Assembly: GCA_965116865.1 (NCBI GenBank)
Contig: OZ220727.1
Span: 2,480,001 to 2,544,000 of the forward strand
Length of the DNA: 64,000 bases
Direction of reading: 5' to 3'
Source of the DNA: Aldehydirespirator sp965116865
GTDB lineage: Bacteria > Actinomycetota > Acidimicrobiia > Acidimicrobiales > Aldehydirespiratoraceae
Numbering within the stretch: position 1 is the stretch's first letter; every line of letters starts with the position of its first letter. Under the pieces are notes generated by a model that was not told where the DNA came from, did no database searches, and saw only the letters and a program-made list of their open reading frames with translations. This document shows positions 17,416 to 27,360 of this stretch, piece by piece. The translations under genes were made by a program, and so were the position numbers.

Positions 17416-17595
17416 GCCTGGGTCGCCGGGTTGGGGGGAGGCAGCCCGGCCGCCGTGGCCGCCAGGGAGCGTGATCCCGTTGGATGAAATCACCGAGCGG
17501 CTGGAGCCGGCTGCTGGGGTTGTCAGGGAGCGTGTCGTGTTTGGTTCACCGGGTTGGGGGGAGGCAGCTTGGTTGCTGGGGGCCACACTGGAGGC

Positions 17596-19205
<1,610 letters not shown>

Positions 19206-19209
<4 letters not shown>

Positions 19210-19343
19210 CAGCCACAGACGTTGTCCCTGCGAGGACCGTTCCCGACTCCGGCACTGGTGAGCTGACGGGGATTTCGGGCACCCTGGAGATTGATGACCG
19301 CGAAGGGCAGCACTCGTACGTTCTCGACCACGAACTGCCATGA
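19206..19343 (+). pseudogene. 3' remnant of a DUF3224-like gene
   Basis: 45 codons overlapping the prfC stop. The last part, GTGELTGISGTLEI then HSYVLDHELP, matches my recollection of the C-terminal beta-strand pattern of DUF3224 proteins, which are about 130 residues. The N-terminal two thirds are absent. Likely decayed; translation from the overlapping GTG is possible but not needed. Confidence 0.45.
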
Positions 19344-19516
19344 GCGGCCGGTACCTGGTGATGCCGCGGGGGATCAACGTCGGAACTGGTAACCCGGTGC
19401 CGATGGCCGAGTTGCGCTCGAAGCTCATCGGGGCTGGTCACTACCATGCCTGCAAGCTCCACGACTGGGACTCAGCCCACAGCGTCCACATTGCGCTCAC
19501 TTGCGATCACAACTAG
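19340..19516 (+). pseudogene. 5' remnant of a DUF1697-like gene
   Basis: 58 codons starting with ATG, overlapping the previous fragment by ATGA. MPRGINVGTGNPVPMAELR is the signature N-terminus of DUF1697 proteins (usually about 180 residues); after about residue 35 the sequence becomes unrelated and stops. Together with the fragment before it, this indicates an old deletion joining two genes. Confidence 0.6.
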
Positions 19517-19526
19517 AGGTTGCCGG

Positions 19527-21053
19527 CTATTGGGGCACGCTGGCGATGAACCAGCGTAGAGCAGGAGCTTCCCTGTCGCGATCCTCAATGATCTCATCAG
19601 GCGCCGGCACCGTGATCGTCTCGACTCGGGCGATCACGAAGTCGCGGCCTACGCCTAGCTGGGCCCAGGGCTCTCCCTCGGTGATTCCGAAGGCGTCGGG
19701 AAGGTCCTGCCATCCCCAGCGGATGCCGTCAGTCGACCAGCCCAGCCACAAGTGGACCCCGGTGGGTTCAGGAACGCGTTCGAAGTCTCGCCACACCGGA
19801 AGGCCGCCGATGGTGCTCGCCTCCAGTTGGCCTTCCAGCGACGGGAAGGCGGTCATGGCTACGCCGGCTTGTCCCGCCGCGAGGGTCCATGTGGGGAAGA
19901 GTCCCTCGAAACTTGCGGTGGTCGATACCGGTTGCCCGTTGTCGACTCGCTGCACTCTGAGGACGTCGTCGACGGAGGTCACCGCGAACCAGTTGTCTGT
20001 GGTGTACACGTCGTAGTCACGAGCGATGACTGTCGGGTCCGTACGCTGGCCCGGCAGCTGCGTGGTCGCGCCGTCACTCCATACCAGCCGCATCGACTCG
20101 ACGTCGGGGCACGCAATGCCCGGATCGTCAGAGACCTGGTAGCCCCAGATCTCTACCACGAATCCGTCAGCGGTCAACGACGCCGAGTCCACGGCCAGGA
20201 ACCGGATGCATGCAGGAGAGCCGGTGTCTGGATCAGCAGGGATGTCCAGAGTGATCTCGATCCAGCTGGCACCCAGGTCGTCGCTGATGAACATCCGATC
20301 CCTGAAGTCTTGACGTGGGGATGGTTCTCGGGGTTCAGCGGATCCGTGGGTCCGGCCGTGTGCCAGCCAACGATCGCCGGAGTTGTCGATACCGCGAACG
20401 ACGATTCCTTCCGGCAGCGGCAGTTCGGTCCAGTCGGTGCCGTCGTCGGTGTAGACGGCTCTCACGCCGTCCAGGACGTATTCGTCACCGGTGGCCCAGG
20501 CCCGAGCGATGACACGCCCGCTGTCAAGCGACGTGAAGTTGAACAGATCGGCAAAGCCCGGAGCGATCTCCGTCCACTCCAGAACGGAGCCGGTCGACAG
20601 GTCTTCAGGAGTTGGGAGCCCGGACTCTTGCGGTTCGTTTCGATGGTTGTTGTCAGGTTCGGGTTCGCTCGTGACGGGCACAGCCTCGCTGTTCGGTTCA
20701 AGAACCTGTTCTGTCCGCTCCAGAACGGAGCCGGTCGATAGATTCTCAGGGGTTGGAGCCCCGGACTCTTGCAGTTCGTTTCGATGGTTGTTGTCAGGTT
20801 CGGGTTCGCTCGTGACGGGCACAGCCTCGCTGTTCGGTTCAAGAACCTGTTCCGTAGTAACCGGCACGGTCGTTGTGTTCTGGCCGTACAAGGCGTTCCA
20901 GCCGATTGCACCCCCGCCCACTGCCAAGACCGAGGCGGCCACGGTCGCGACGGCACGCTGGGCAGTTCGTACTCTGGCGCGAGCCGCGTCCGATCGACTA
21001 TCGCCTCGCCGGTTCAAGGATCGGTTTGCTGGTTGTGATATGTCTCCAGCCAT
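19527..21053 (-). CDS. membrane-anchored propeller-like protein with internal duplication
   Basis: 508 residues, family not recognised. A basic N-terminus is followed by one hydrophobic segment (about 35-55, AVATVAASVLAVGGGAIGW), then a Pro/Glu-rich stalk containing a 47-residue segment repeated twice (PVTSEPEPDNNHRNE in each copy). The C-terminal 330 residues have scattered Asp-box-like motifs (DDGTDWTEL, DDLGASWIEI, STDGIRWGW), suggesting a BNR/sialidase-type beta-propeller on the outer face. GGAGAGTGATC lies upstream of the ATG. There is no enzyme motif. GC is lower than in flanking housekeeping genes, so it may be acquired. Confidence 0.75.
   Translation of the reverse strand: MAGDISQPANRSLNRRGDSRSDAARARVRTAQRAVATVAASVLAVGGGAIGWNALYGQNTTTVPVTTEQVLEPNSEAVPVTSEPEPDNNHRNELQESGAPTPENLSTGSVLERTEQVLEPNSEAVPVTSEPEPDNNHRNEPQESGLPTPEDLSTGSVLEWTEIAPGFADLFNFTSLDSGRVIARAWATGDEYVLDGVRAVYTDDGTDWTELPLPEGIVVRGIDNSGDRWLAHGRTHGSAEPREPSPRQDFRDRMFISDDLGASWIEITLDIPADPDTGSPACIRFLAVDSASLTADGFVVEIWGYQVSDDPGIACPDVESMRLVWSDGATTQLPGQRTDPTVIARDYDVYTTDNWFAVTSVDDVLRVQRVDNGQPVSTTASFEGLFPTWTLAAGQAGVAMTAFPSLEGQLEASTIGGLPVWRDFERVPEPTGVHLWLGWSTDGIRWGWQDLPDAFGITEGEPWAQLGVGRDFVIARVETITVPAPDEIIEDRDREAPALRWFIASVPQ
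20577..20858 (-). repeat. 141-bp in-frame direct repeat in the stalk of the propeller-like protein
   Basis: Block starting CTCCAGAACGGAGCCGGTCG at 20577 recurs at 20718; offset 141 bp (47 codons), with a handful of substitutions confined to one part of the unit. The offset is close to twice the 70-72 bp seen elsewhere. Confidence 0.93.
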
Positions 21054-21330
21054 CTATAGATCACTCTCCGAAGATCGGATAGGCTCCGGTCACCGGCGCC
21101 CCGAGGCTCGGTGGCGTCCCAGCTTTGGCGTCACGGCGGTGTGGGGCGCAGGCTCGGATGGTCATGTTGGCCGCTTCTGGGACAGCTGCGGCGTGCTGAT
21201 GTTGTCGGTGCCGGCGGGTCGGTGGAGCCGGCGGCGAAGACCGGCGGAAGCGTAGCAGCCGCGTGAGGCCCGGTCGAGCACGGCCCCCCTACAGGCGGAC
21301 CCTGTCAGCTGCCTCAATTTCCACCACCCG

Positions 21331-21837
21331 GTGGAACGCTGCATGGAGATCGCCAGCGACCTCACCTATGACAGGACCAAGACGTTCAAGACGCTCGTAG
21401 ACAACGCTGAGAACCTGATCGAGGCGCTACAGGAGTGCGAAGGCGACGCGAGAGAACTCCATCTGCCCTTCTTTGTGACGTTCGCGCGTCAACCCCACGG
21501 CGTTGCCTTCCGAATCAGGAATGCGGAGCCGTATGAGTTCCTGGCGGTCAACGCTCATCTCATCTTCGGTGACCGCATCGGTGACCGCCGCCGAGAGTTC
21601 ACCGCGCTGATGGAACTGCTGAAGAGCCGACTCGCTGACGACGACAGCATCAACCTGATCCTCACGGGCGACCTCAACTTGGACTTCGATGACCCTGTGA
21701 AGGACCACGCCTGTGTTGACAAGGACATCTTGAAGCGGTTCTATTGCACGCACCACCCTCTCAAAATGGAGAGGATCAAGCATCCATCCCTCGGAGGCGC
21801 TCCAGGTGCCCCGATCAATTCAGCGACGGGACACTAG
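21331..21837 (+). pseudogene. endonuclease/exonuclease/phosphatase-family fragment ending at an IS-like end
   Basis: 168 codons. FVTFARQPHGVAFRI, FLAVNAHLIFGD, RRREFTALMELL and LILTGDLNLDFD correspond to the central part of the DNase I-like fold (the GDLN motif is catalytic). The N-terminal metal-binding part and the C-terminal SDH motif are missing, and the usual length is 250-400 residues. The 3' end (about 21806-21837) shares some 30 bp with the right end of the 93-bp element at 45945-46037, including ATTCAGCGACGG and CACTAGTC, so an insertion probably truncated the gene. Confidence 0.6.
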
Positions 21838-21916
21838 TCACCAAGGCTCAGCCCCGAAGTCCACCACATCGCGGGACGCCCCCGCTCGAACCCGTCGGCC
21901 ATATCGAAGACATCTC

Positions 21917-21952
21917 TTGACAGCAAGGCATCACTTGATGCTATGCTGTCAA
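21917..21952 (+). promoter_or_regulatory. vapBC promoter and palindromic operator
   Basis: TTGACAGCA (21917) and TGCTGTCAA (21944-21952) form a perfect 9-bp inverted repeat. TTGACA serves as a -35 and TATGCT (21942) as a -10 with 19-bp spacing. The -10 is so close to the ATG at 21954 that the mRNA would be leaderless; no ribosome site is present. The palindrome fits autorepression by the VapB/VapC complex. Confidence 0.6.
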
Positions 21953-21953
21953 C

Positions 21954-22208
21954 ATGCGTACTACGGTCACACTCGACTCCGACACAGAACAGATCGTCCG
22001 CCAGCGGATGGTTGAACGTCGGATCTCGTTCAAGCAGGCCCTGAACGACCTGGTCCGCGAGGGCCGGGGCTCTGCTGACGGGCTCCACCAGTTCAGAACG
22101 ACGACCCGACCGATGGGGCACGCCAAAGTCGGCCTCGACAAGGCGCTGCGCCTTGCCGGCGAACTCGAGGACGGCGAGCTCGCCAGCAAGCTGGAGACCG
22201 GATCTTGA
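21954..22208 (+). CDS. vapB: VapB-type antitoxin
   Basis: 84 residues. The N-terminus RTTVTLDSDTEQIVRQRMVE is a ribbon-helix-helix DNA-binding motif, and the C-terminal half would wrap the toxin. It overlaps the toxin gene (TTGA). It sits among gene fragments, typical of a mobile toxin-antitoxin pair. Confidence 0.85.
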   Translation: MRTTVTLDSDTEQIVRQRMVERRISFKQALNDLVREGRGSADGLHQFRTTTRPMGHAKVGLDKALRLAGELEDGELASKLETGS

Positions 22209-22633
22209 AGCTCGTAGACGCCAACGTCTTGCTGTACGCGGTCAACCGGGACGCGCCGCAACATGCCTCGGCCAGGGACTGGCTTGACGAAGCGCTCAGC
22301 GGCGGTGCCCGGGTGGCGTTCTGCTGGGTAGTGCTGCTGGCGTTCCTGCGGCTGTCCACCAACGAACGGATCTTCGATGAGCCGCTGTCCGCGATCGACG
22401 CGATCGCACAAGCCGAGGACTGGCTGGCCCAGCCCGCCGCCGTCCTCGTGGAGCCGACGGCACGTCACCTCGGCGTCGTCCAACAGCTGCTGGCACCGCT
22501 CGACACGGGCGGCAACCTCGTCAACGACGCTCACCTCGCCGCCCTCGCCATCGAGCACCGCTGCACAGTCATGTCCTACGACACGGACTTTCTGAACTTC
22601 AACGGCGTGAAGCTGGAGACCCCGACCACCTGA
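22205..22633 (+). CDS. vapC: VapC-type PIN-domain ribonuclease toxin
   Basis: 142 residues from TTG 22205. PIN-domain acidic residues are visible in LVDANVLLYAV (Asp4), FLRLSTNERIF (Glu), NDAHLAALA (Asp) and SYDTDF (Asp). The family cleaves tRNA or rRNA in a Mg-dependent way and is silenced by VapB. All catalytic acids are present, so it appears intact. Confidence 0.88.
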   Translation: MKLVDANVLLYAVNRDAPQHASARDWLDEALSGGARVAFCWVVLLAFLRLSTNERIFDEPLSAIDAIAQAEDWLAQPAAVLVEPTARHLGVVQQLLAPLDTGGNLVNDAHLAALAIEHRCTVMSYDTDFLNFNGVKLETPTT

Positions 22634-22810
22634 GAGTCCAGCCCGGCCGTGTCCTCCGAAGCCGCCCACCGCCGTTGATACTGCGCTGCCGGCCAGGCAG
22701 CCGCAGGCTCTGAAATCGCGCAGCGGGCTGGGCTTTAGCGTCGGGCGGTAGCGGGGCTTGCGTCTTCGGCAGCGGCGCGGCAGAAGCCTCCAAGACCCCT
22801 CGGGCAGCCC

Positions 22811-22918
22811 GCGGCGACGCCAGGCGAGTTCCGCGCCGTTTGTGGCGGCCGGCCAGCCGTTCGCTCGCGCCGCGAGCGCGGAGCGGCGACGCCAGGCGAG
22901 TTCCGTGCCGTCCGTGGC
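22811..22918. repeat. 36-bp direct repeat, 72-bp offset, in the vapC-IS110 gap
   Basis: GCGGCGACGCCAGGCGAGTT and the next bases occur at 22811 and 22883. The spacer contains CGCTCGCG/CGCGAGCG, a strong palindrome. The remainder of 22634-23071 is non-coding as far as I can see; its right part is more AT-rich and may be the flank or end of the IS110 element. Confidence 0.88.
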
Positions 22919-23071
22919 TGTTGGCGCTGTCGACTTCCAAGTCTGGGGACTGCTGACAGCGTGACCAGCCGCCGGTGCCGGCAACCCTGCATCCCACGTT
23001 CACGCGAAAGGCCAGGAATATTGAGGAACACATGAGAGTGGGGGGTGGATGATGCTCCTATATGTGTCAAG

Positions 23072-24301
23072 TCAAGCGGCGGGGGTTTGGGTGTTGAGCC
23101 AGTTTCGGTAGGCGGGCACGAGGTGGTGGTTGGGTGTTTTGCCGTGTTCGATTCTGGAGATGGTGCTGGGCCAGGTGTTGAGGCAGTCGGCGGCGTGTTG
23201 GAGGGTGGCTCCGGCTTGTTGGCGCTGTGTTCGCATGTTGTTGGTGGTGTTGGTGGTGTTGGTGGCGGGTTGGGGGTTGGTGAGCAGCCGGTAGACCTCG
23301 CGGGCGATGTAGCGCTTGAGGCAGCGGATGGTCTCGCGGCGGGTTTTGCCTTCGGTGTGGCGGCGTTGGGCGTAGGCGCGGGTGGCCGGGTCGGTGGAGA
23401 GCCGGACCATGGCGATGCGCCACAGGGCGTGGTTGGCTTGGCGGTTGCCGCCTGTGTTGAGGCGGTGGCGGGTGATCTTGCCCGAGGAGGCCTCCACGGG
23501 GCTGGCGCCGCACAGCGCGGCGAAGGAGGCTTCGCTTTGGAGCCTCTGGGGGTTGTCGCCGGCGGCGATGAGCAGGATCGCCGCGGTGTCTGGGCCGATG
23601 CCTTTGGCGGCGCGCAGCGCCGGGTTGGCGGCCGCGGTGAGCTCGTCGAGGTGGCTGCGCAGCTCGGCGAGGTCGGCGTCGAGCACCCGGTGCTGGCGGG
23701 CCAGGGTGCGCAGGGCGGCCTTGGTGGCCTCTGCGGGCTCGGTGAGGTCCCCGGGACGGAACCGGGCGCAGCGCCGCACCCGCACAGCGGCGCTGAGCGG
23801 CTCCAGGCCGGCGCGCAACTGCTGGGGGGCGGTGGTGATGAGGTCGCCGATCTGGTTGGAGATGCGGGTGCGGTGGGCCCGTGTCGAGCACAACGCGACC
23901 CGCAGCGCCCGGATCGACTCCACTGTTCCGTCGTTGCCTTTGGGCACCGCTGTGGCGTCGCCGCTGAGCGCGGCGCGTGCCGCGGCCTCGGCATCCACGG
24001 TGTCGGACTTGCCGCGCCGGCGCCGCACCTGGCGGTTCGGCCGGATCACCTCCACCACCTCGACACCGGCGCCCACCAGATGGCGGGCGAGCCCCACGCC
24101 ATAGGAGCTGGTGCCCTCCACACCGACCTCGACGATCGGCCCGAAGGACCGCATCCACGCCTCGAGGCTGCGATACCCCGCCAGATCAGCACCAAAGGAG
24201 CCGACCTCGACGATCCGGCCCGTGTGGTCAATGACCGCGGCCACGTGCTGGTCCTTGTGCGTGTCGACACCGCCGTAGATGCCGACGAGTTGATCGGTCA
24301 T
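23072..24301 (-). CDS. IS110-family transposase with C-terminal helix-turn-helix-like extension
   Basis: 409 residues. DEDD-type N-terminal domain: GGVDTHKDQH (Asp), VEGTSSYG (Glu), KSDTVDAEAAARA (two Asp). The C-terminal Transposase_20 domain has GIGPDTAAILL and LCGASPVEASSGK, where the catalytic serine lies. After the normal end (about 340), a further 60 residues contain QQAGATLQHAADCL and STISRIEHGKTP, which read like an XRE-type helix-turn-helix. All catalytic residues are present. IS110 elements have no inverted repeats, so the ends cannot be fixed from one copy. Confidence 0.88.
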   Translation of the reverse strand: MTDQLVGIYGGVDTHKDQHVAAVIDHTGRIVEVGSFGADLAGYRSLEAWMRSFGPIVEVGVEGTSSYGVGLARHLVGAGVEVVEVIRPNRQVRRRRGKSDTVDAEAAARAALSGDATAVPKGNDGTVESIRALRVALCSTRAHRTRISNQIGDLITTAPQQLRAGLEPLSAAVRVRRCARFRPGDLTEPAEATKAALRTLARQHRVLDADLAELRSHLDELTAAANPALRAAKGIGPDTAAILLIAAGDNPQRLQSEASFAALCGASPVEASSGKITRHRLNTGGNRQANHALWRIAMVRLSTDPATRAYAQRRHTEGKTRRETIRCLKRYIAREVYRLLTNPQPATNTTNTTNNMRTQRQQAGATLQHAADCLNTWPSTISRIEHGKTPNHHLVPAYRNWLNTQTPAA

Positions 24302-24525
24302 GATGAAGCCCTGCCTTCCTTGCTAGCCAGTGGGATCGGCACCACCGGCCGGGACGGCGGACAGGACAGTCAAGGTGGTCTTCCCAAGGCTCCTATGAGG
24401 TCACGTCCGCCCGACCGGTCGGTGCGCGCCAGCAGCCGGGACACCGAACCGACAGATCATCGGAAAGGCACAAGGCCCGTCACACCCAGGGTCAGATCCG
24501 AGCCCCGACCACTGACCCCCACATC
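24302..24525 (-). ncRNA. candidate bridge-RNA region of the IS110 element
   Basis: About 220 non-coding bases lie immediately upstream of the transposase start. In the IS110 group the region upstream of the gene is the left end and encodes the bridge RNA that pairs with donor and target DNA. The position fits; I did not fold it and cannot define its limits. Confidence 0.25.
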
Positions 24526-24558
24526 ATGACTGTCATACCCCTGTGGCAGGGTGTGTGC

Positions 24559-25953
24559 ATGTTGATCGAAGCCGCTCGTCGGGCCGAGGCCGCCGCCTCC
24601 GAGATGCTGGAGCTGGTGGGCGCGGGCGCGGCGTCGTGTTCGGAGTTGCGTGAGATGCTGGCGGTGTCGAGGTCGGCGATGGCGGCGCTGTCGGCTGCGC
24701 AGGTGTCGGCCGCGGCGGCGGTGGCGGGCCGTGAGCGTCACGGCGACGGCGGCGCTGAAGTGCTGGCCGGTTCGGCCGGGTTGTCGCGGCGCGAGGCCCG
24801 CAGCCACCTAAAGACGGCCGAGGCGTTGCGGGAGGCGCCCGCGGCGCGTGAGGCGGTCGAGTCGGGGCGGGTGTCCGCGGCGAACGCGCGGCGGCTGGCC
24901 GAGGCTTCCGAGACGGCCGGCGCCAGAGCTGTCGACGGCGACGGGGAGCTGTTGGCGAAGGCCGTGTCGATGCGTCCCGAGCAGTTCGCCCGAGAGGCTC
25001 GCCGGTGGATGGTCGACCGCGACGGCGACGACGGGGAGTCCCAGCACCGCCGTTCGCGGGCGCGGCGCTGTGTTCGTGTCTGGGACGGCGACGACGGGAT
25101 GGTCCATCTCCGCGGCGAGCTCGACCCCGTGACGGGCCGCCGCGTCGCCAACCGGCTGCGCTCGCAAGCCGCGCGCATGCACAACGCCGACAAGAAAGCC
25201 CCCGCCGACGGAACCAGCCGCCGCAGCTTCGGCCAGTGCATGGCCGACGCCCTCGACGCCCTCACCACCACCAACACCCCAACAGACAAACCCCACAACA
25301 ACAGCGACGGCAACGCCCGAGCAGGCGGCTCCCGCAACAGCGACGGCGGAGCTGGAACGGGCGACTCCCGCAACAACGACGGCGGCGCCCGAGCAGGCGG
25401 TTCCGGCCGCAGTGTCGGGGGTGGTGGCCGGCCGATAGCGGACATCTGTGTGGTAGCCCATGTCGACGGTGCCACTGGCAGGCTCGTCGCGGAGCTGCCC
25501 GACGGCACCCGGCTGCCGCGGGCTGTGCTGGAGGAGCTCTCGTGCAACGCCAGACTGACCGGCCTGGTGTACGACCGCGACGGCAAGCCGATCTGGCGGA
25601 CGCACTCGGTCCGCACCGCCACCGAGTCCCAGCGCCAGATCTTGCTGGCCCGCCACGGCGGATGCTTCCACTGCGCGGCGCACCCCGCGCTGTGCCAGAT
25701 CCACCACATCAAACCCGTCGCTCAGGGCGGATCCACCAAACTCGACAACATGACCCCCGTCTGCTGGGACTGCCACCAGAAGATCCACCACCACAACTGG
25801 CGCATCCGCAAAAACCCCGACGGCAACCACACCCTGCACCCACCCGAACAGACCCGCCACGGACCAGCACACGCACCCGACCCGCCGCCGGTGCCGCCGC
25901 CGAAGGGACACCAACGACCCGCCGCCGGAAACCGGCTCTTCACGGTCGCCTGA
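24559..25953 (+). CDS. DUF222 / HNH-endonuclease (13E12-repeat type) protein
   Basis: 464 residues from ATG 24559 (ATG 24526 also in frame). The N-terminal alpha-helical DUF222 region (about 1-230) is Ala-rich; a Gly/Asn-rich linker (about 235-285) has repeats; the C-terminal HNH domain has C..C in GGCFHCAAH, then CQIHHIKPVAQGGSTKLDN and PVCWDCHQKIHHHNW, with the His pair and Asn of the HNH motif intact. Such proteins are numerous in actinobacteria and their job is not known. It lies beside an IS110 element. Confidence 0.85.
   Translation: MLIEAARRAEAAASEMLELVGAGAASCSELREMLAVSRSAMAALSAAQVSAAAAVAGRERHGDGGAEVLAGSAGLSRREARSHLKTAEALREAPAAREAVESGRVSAANARRLAEASETAGARAVDGDGELLAKAVSMRPEQFAREARRWMVDRDGDDGESQHRRSRARRCVRVWDGDDGMVHLRGELDPVTGRRVANRLRSQAARMHNADKKAPADGTSRRSFGQCMADALDALTTTNTPTDKPHNNSDGNARAGGSRNSDGGAGTGDSRNNDGGARAGGSGRSVGGGGRPIADICVVAHVDGATGRLVAELPDGTRLPRAVLEELSCNARLTGLVYDRDGKPIWRTHSVRTATESQRQILLARHGGCFHCAAHPALCQIHHIKPVAQGGSTKLDNMTPVCWDCHQKIHHHNWRIRKNPDGNHTLHPPEQTRHGPAHAPDPPPVPPPKGHQRPAAGNRLFTVA
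25314..25404 (+). repeat. 72-bp-offset repeat in the HNH protein linker
   Basis: CGCCCGAGCAGGCGG occurs at 25314 and 25386 (offset 72), with a related half-unit 36 bp after the first. Encodes ARAGGSRNSDGG-like Gly/Asn-rich linker sequence, in frame. Confidence 0.8.
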
Positions 25954-26205
25954 ACCTCAGACAACAGCGTGCGGTGCGACAACCACGGACGTTGTGTCGT
26001 TGCGGTGGACGGCATCGCGGGCGGCACGCCAGTCGGTGAACAGCGCCCGGCTGCCGAGCATGCTCATATCACCGTCTCCCGCCCCCTTCTTGTGTAGCTG
26101 CCCCCATATGAGCCGCACAACTACATCAAGAACGGCCGGGGCCCCCACAGGCGTCGCGACCCCCGCGGCTGGATCGACAACTGCGATGAGCACCCGCACC
26201 CCTCC

Positions 26206-26634
26206 GTGTGGCGCATGACCGCCGACGAGATCCTCGAGAACAAGATCGAGCGTCGTCCCGACGTCGTGCTGTTCGTGAACGGTCTGCCGCTCGGAGTGAT
26301 CGAGCTCAAGAACCCCACCGACCCCGACGCAACCGTGTGGACGCCGCGGCCACCGACGCCGACGACACCGTCTGGGCGCAAGAACCCCACTGACCCCGAC
26401 GCAACCGTGTGGACCGCCTGGCAGCAGCTCCAGACCTACAAGGCCGACCTGCCCACCCTGTTCTCGATGAACGCCGCTCTGATGGTGTCCGACGGACTCG
26501 AGGCCCGGCTCGGCACCCTCACCGCAGGCCGGGAGTGGTTCAAGCCGTGGCGCACCATCACCGGCGAAGACCTCGCAGACGAGGAGCTGCCGCAACTTCA
26601 AGTGTTGCTGCACGGCGTTTGCCATCACCGGCGG
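26206..26634 (+). pseudogene. type I restriction enzyme R subunit (hsdR) fragment
   Basis: PDVVLFVNGLPLGVIELKNP, then QLQTYKADLPTLF, ALMVSDGLEARLGTL and REWFKPWRTI are the N-terminal nuclease-domain signature of HsdR, including the ELK catalytic motif. Only about 140 of some 1000 residues remain. The fragment carries an in-frame 72-bp-offset duplication of KNPTDPDATVWT (26307 and 26379). The match ends around VLLHGV, where a dispersed-element-like sequence begins. No hsdM or hsdS is in the window. The 25954-26205 stretch upstream shows nothing else that I recognise. Confidence 0.75.
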
Positions 26635-26703
26635 CCATGGCTCCCCGGTCCCTGCGACTCCGCCCGTACGGGCTGCGGCGCTCCGCCTGTTCGCCGGCCG
26701 CCA
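26632..26703 (+). mobile_element. dispersed element, partial copy at the hsdR breakpoint
   Basis: CGCCCGTACGGGCTGCGGCG and CTCCGCCTGTTCGCCGGCC resemble the right half and right end of the dispersed element (closest to the copy after dnaN). It lies exactly where HsdR similarity stops. Confidence 0.4.
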
Positions 26704-26717
26704 TAGACTTGGAGGCG

Positions 26718-27185
26718 GTGAGCGGCGGCGAAAATATCCACAAGATCGACGTCATCGACGTCCTGCGGAGCGTGGACGACCCCGAATATCCCGGTGTCAG
26801 CGTGGTAGACATGGGCATGATCGGCTCGGTCGAGCTCACCGGAGGCCGGATCGTGGTTGAGTTCATCACCACCTTCAGCGGATGCCCGGCCTCAGACGTC
26901 ATCTCCTCCGACATCGCCGCAGCAGTCGGAGCGTTGGACGGCGTCACCGGCGTGGAAGTGCGGCGCAGCGCCGAGGCCTGGGACACGTCGAAGCTCAGCC
27001 AGCATGCCCGGACCGTCATGGCCCGCGATTTCACGGTGGCTGTCGCCGTGCCCGGCAAGCCGGCCGAATGCCCCCGCTGTGCTGCCGCCGAACTGGTGGA
27101 GCAGTCGCCGTTCGGGCCGGCCCGGTGCCGGGCCGTCCATCGCTGCAGAGCCTGCGACGAAGTGATCGAGATGGTGAGAGCCTGA
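26718..27185 (+). CDS. PaaD-like MIP18/DUF59 protein with zinc ribbon
   Basis: 155 residues. The DUF59 domain has SVDDPEYPGVSVVDMGMIGSV (the Asp-Pro-Glu motif) and FSGCPASDVI with its conserved Cys. A C-terminal zinc ribbon, CPRC...FGPARCRAVHRCRACDE, is the feature that separates PaaD (phenylacetyl-CoA epoxygenase accessory protein) from plain SufT-like iron-sulfur assembly proteins. None of paaA, paaB, paaC or paaE is nearby, so a phenylacetate role is uncertain; a general metal-sulfur assembly role is possible. GGAGG sits only 2 nt before the GTG, so TTG 26709 is an alternative start. Confidence 0.75.
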   Translation: MSGGENIHKIDVIDVLRSVDDPEYPGVSVVDMGMIGSVELTGGRIVVEFITTFSGCPASDVISSDIAAAVGALDGVTGVEVRRSAEAWDTSKLSQHARTVMARDFTVAVAVPGKPAECPRCAAAELVEQSPFGPARCRAVHRCRACDEVIEMVRA

Positions 27186-27186
27186 A

Positions 27187-27360
27187 CCGTGCCGCAACAC
27201 CGGCACCGCGCCCCCCAACCCGCAGAACCAACAACAAAGCGCTACCAACCTGAACCCACCGTGCCGCAACACCGGCACCGCGCCCCCCAACCCGCAGAAC
27301 CAACAACAAAGCGCTACCAACCTGAACCCACCGTGCCGCAACACCGGCACCGCGCCCTCC
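27187..27360. repeat. 72-bp tandem array of two-plus copies copying the bsaP 3' end
   Basis: CCGTGCCGCAACACCGGCAC begins at 27187, 27259 and 27331, 72 bp apart. The copies are identical apart from one base and the truncated third. The third lies at the 3' end of the leftward bsaP gene, so the other two are copies of the gene end placed downstream of it. Confidence 0.95.
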
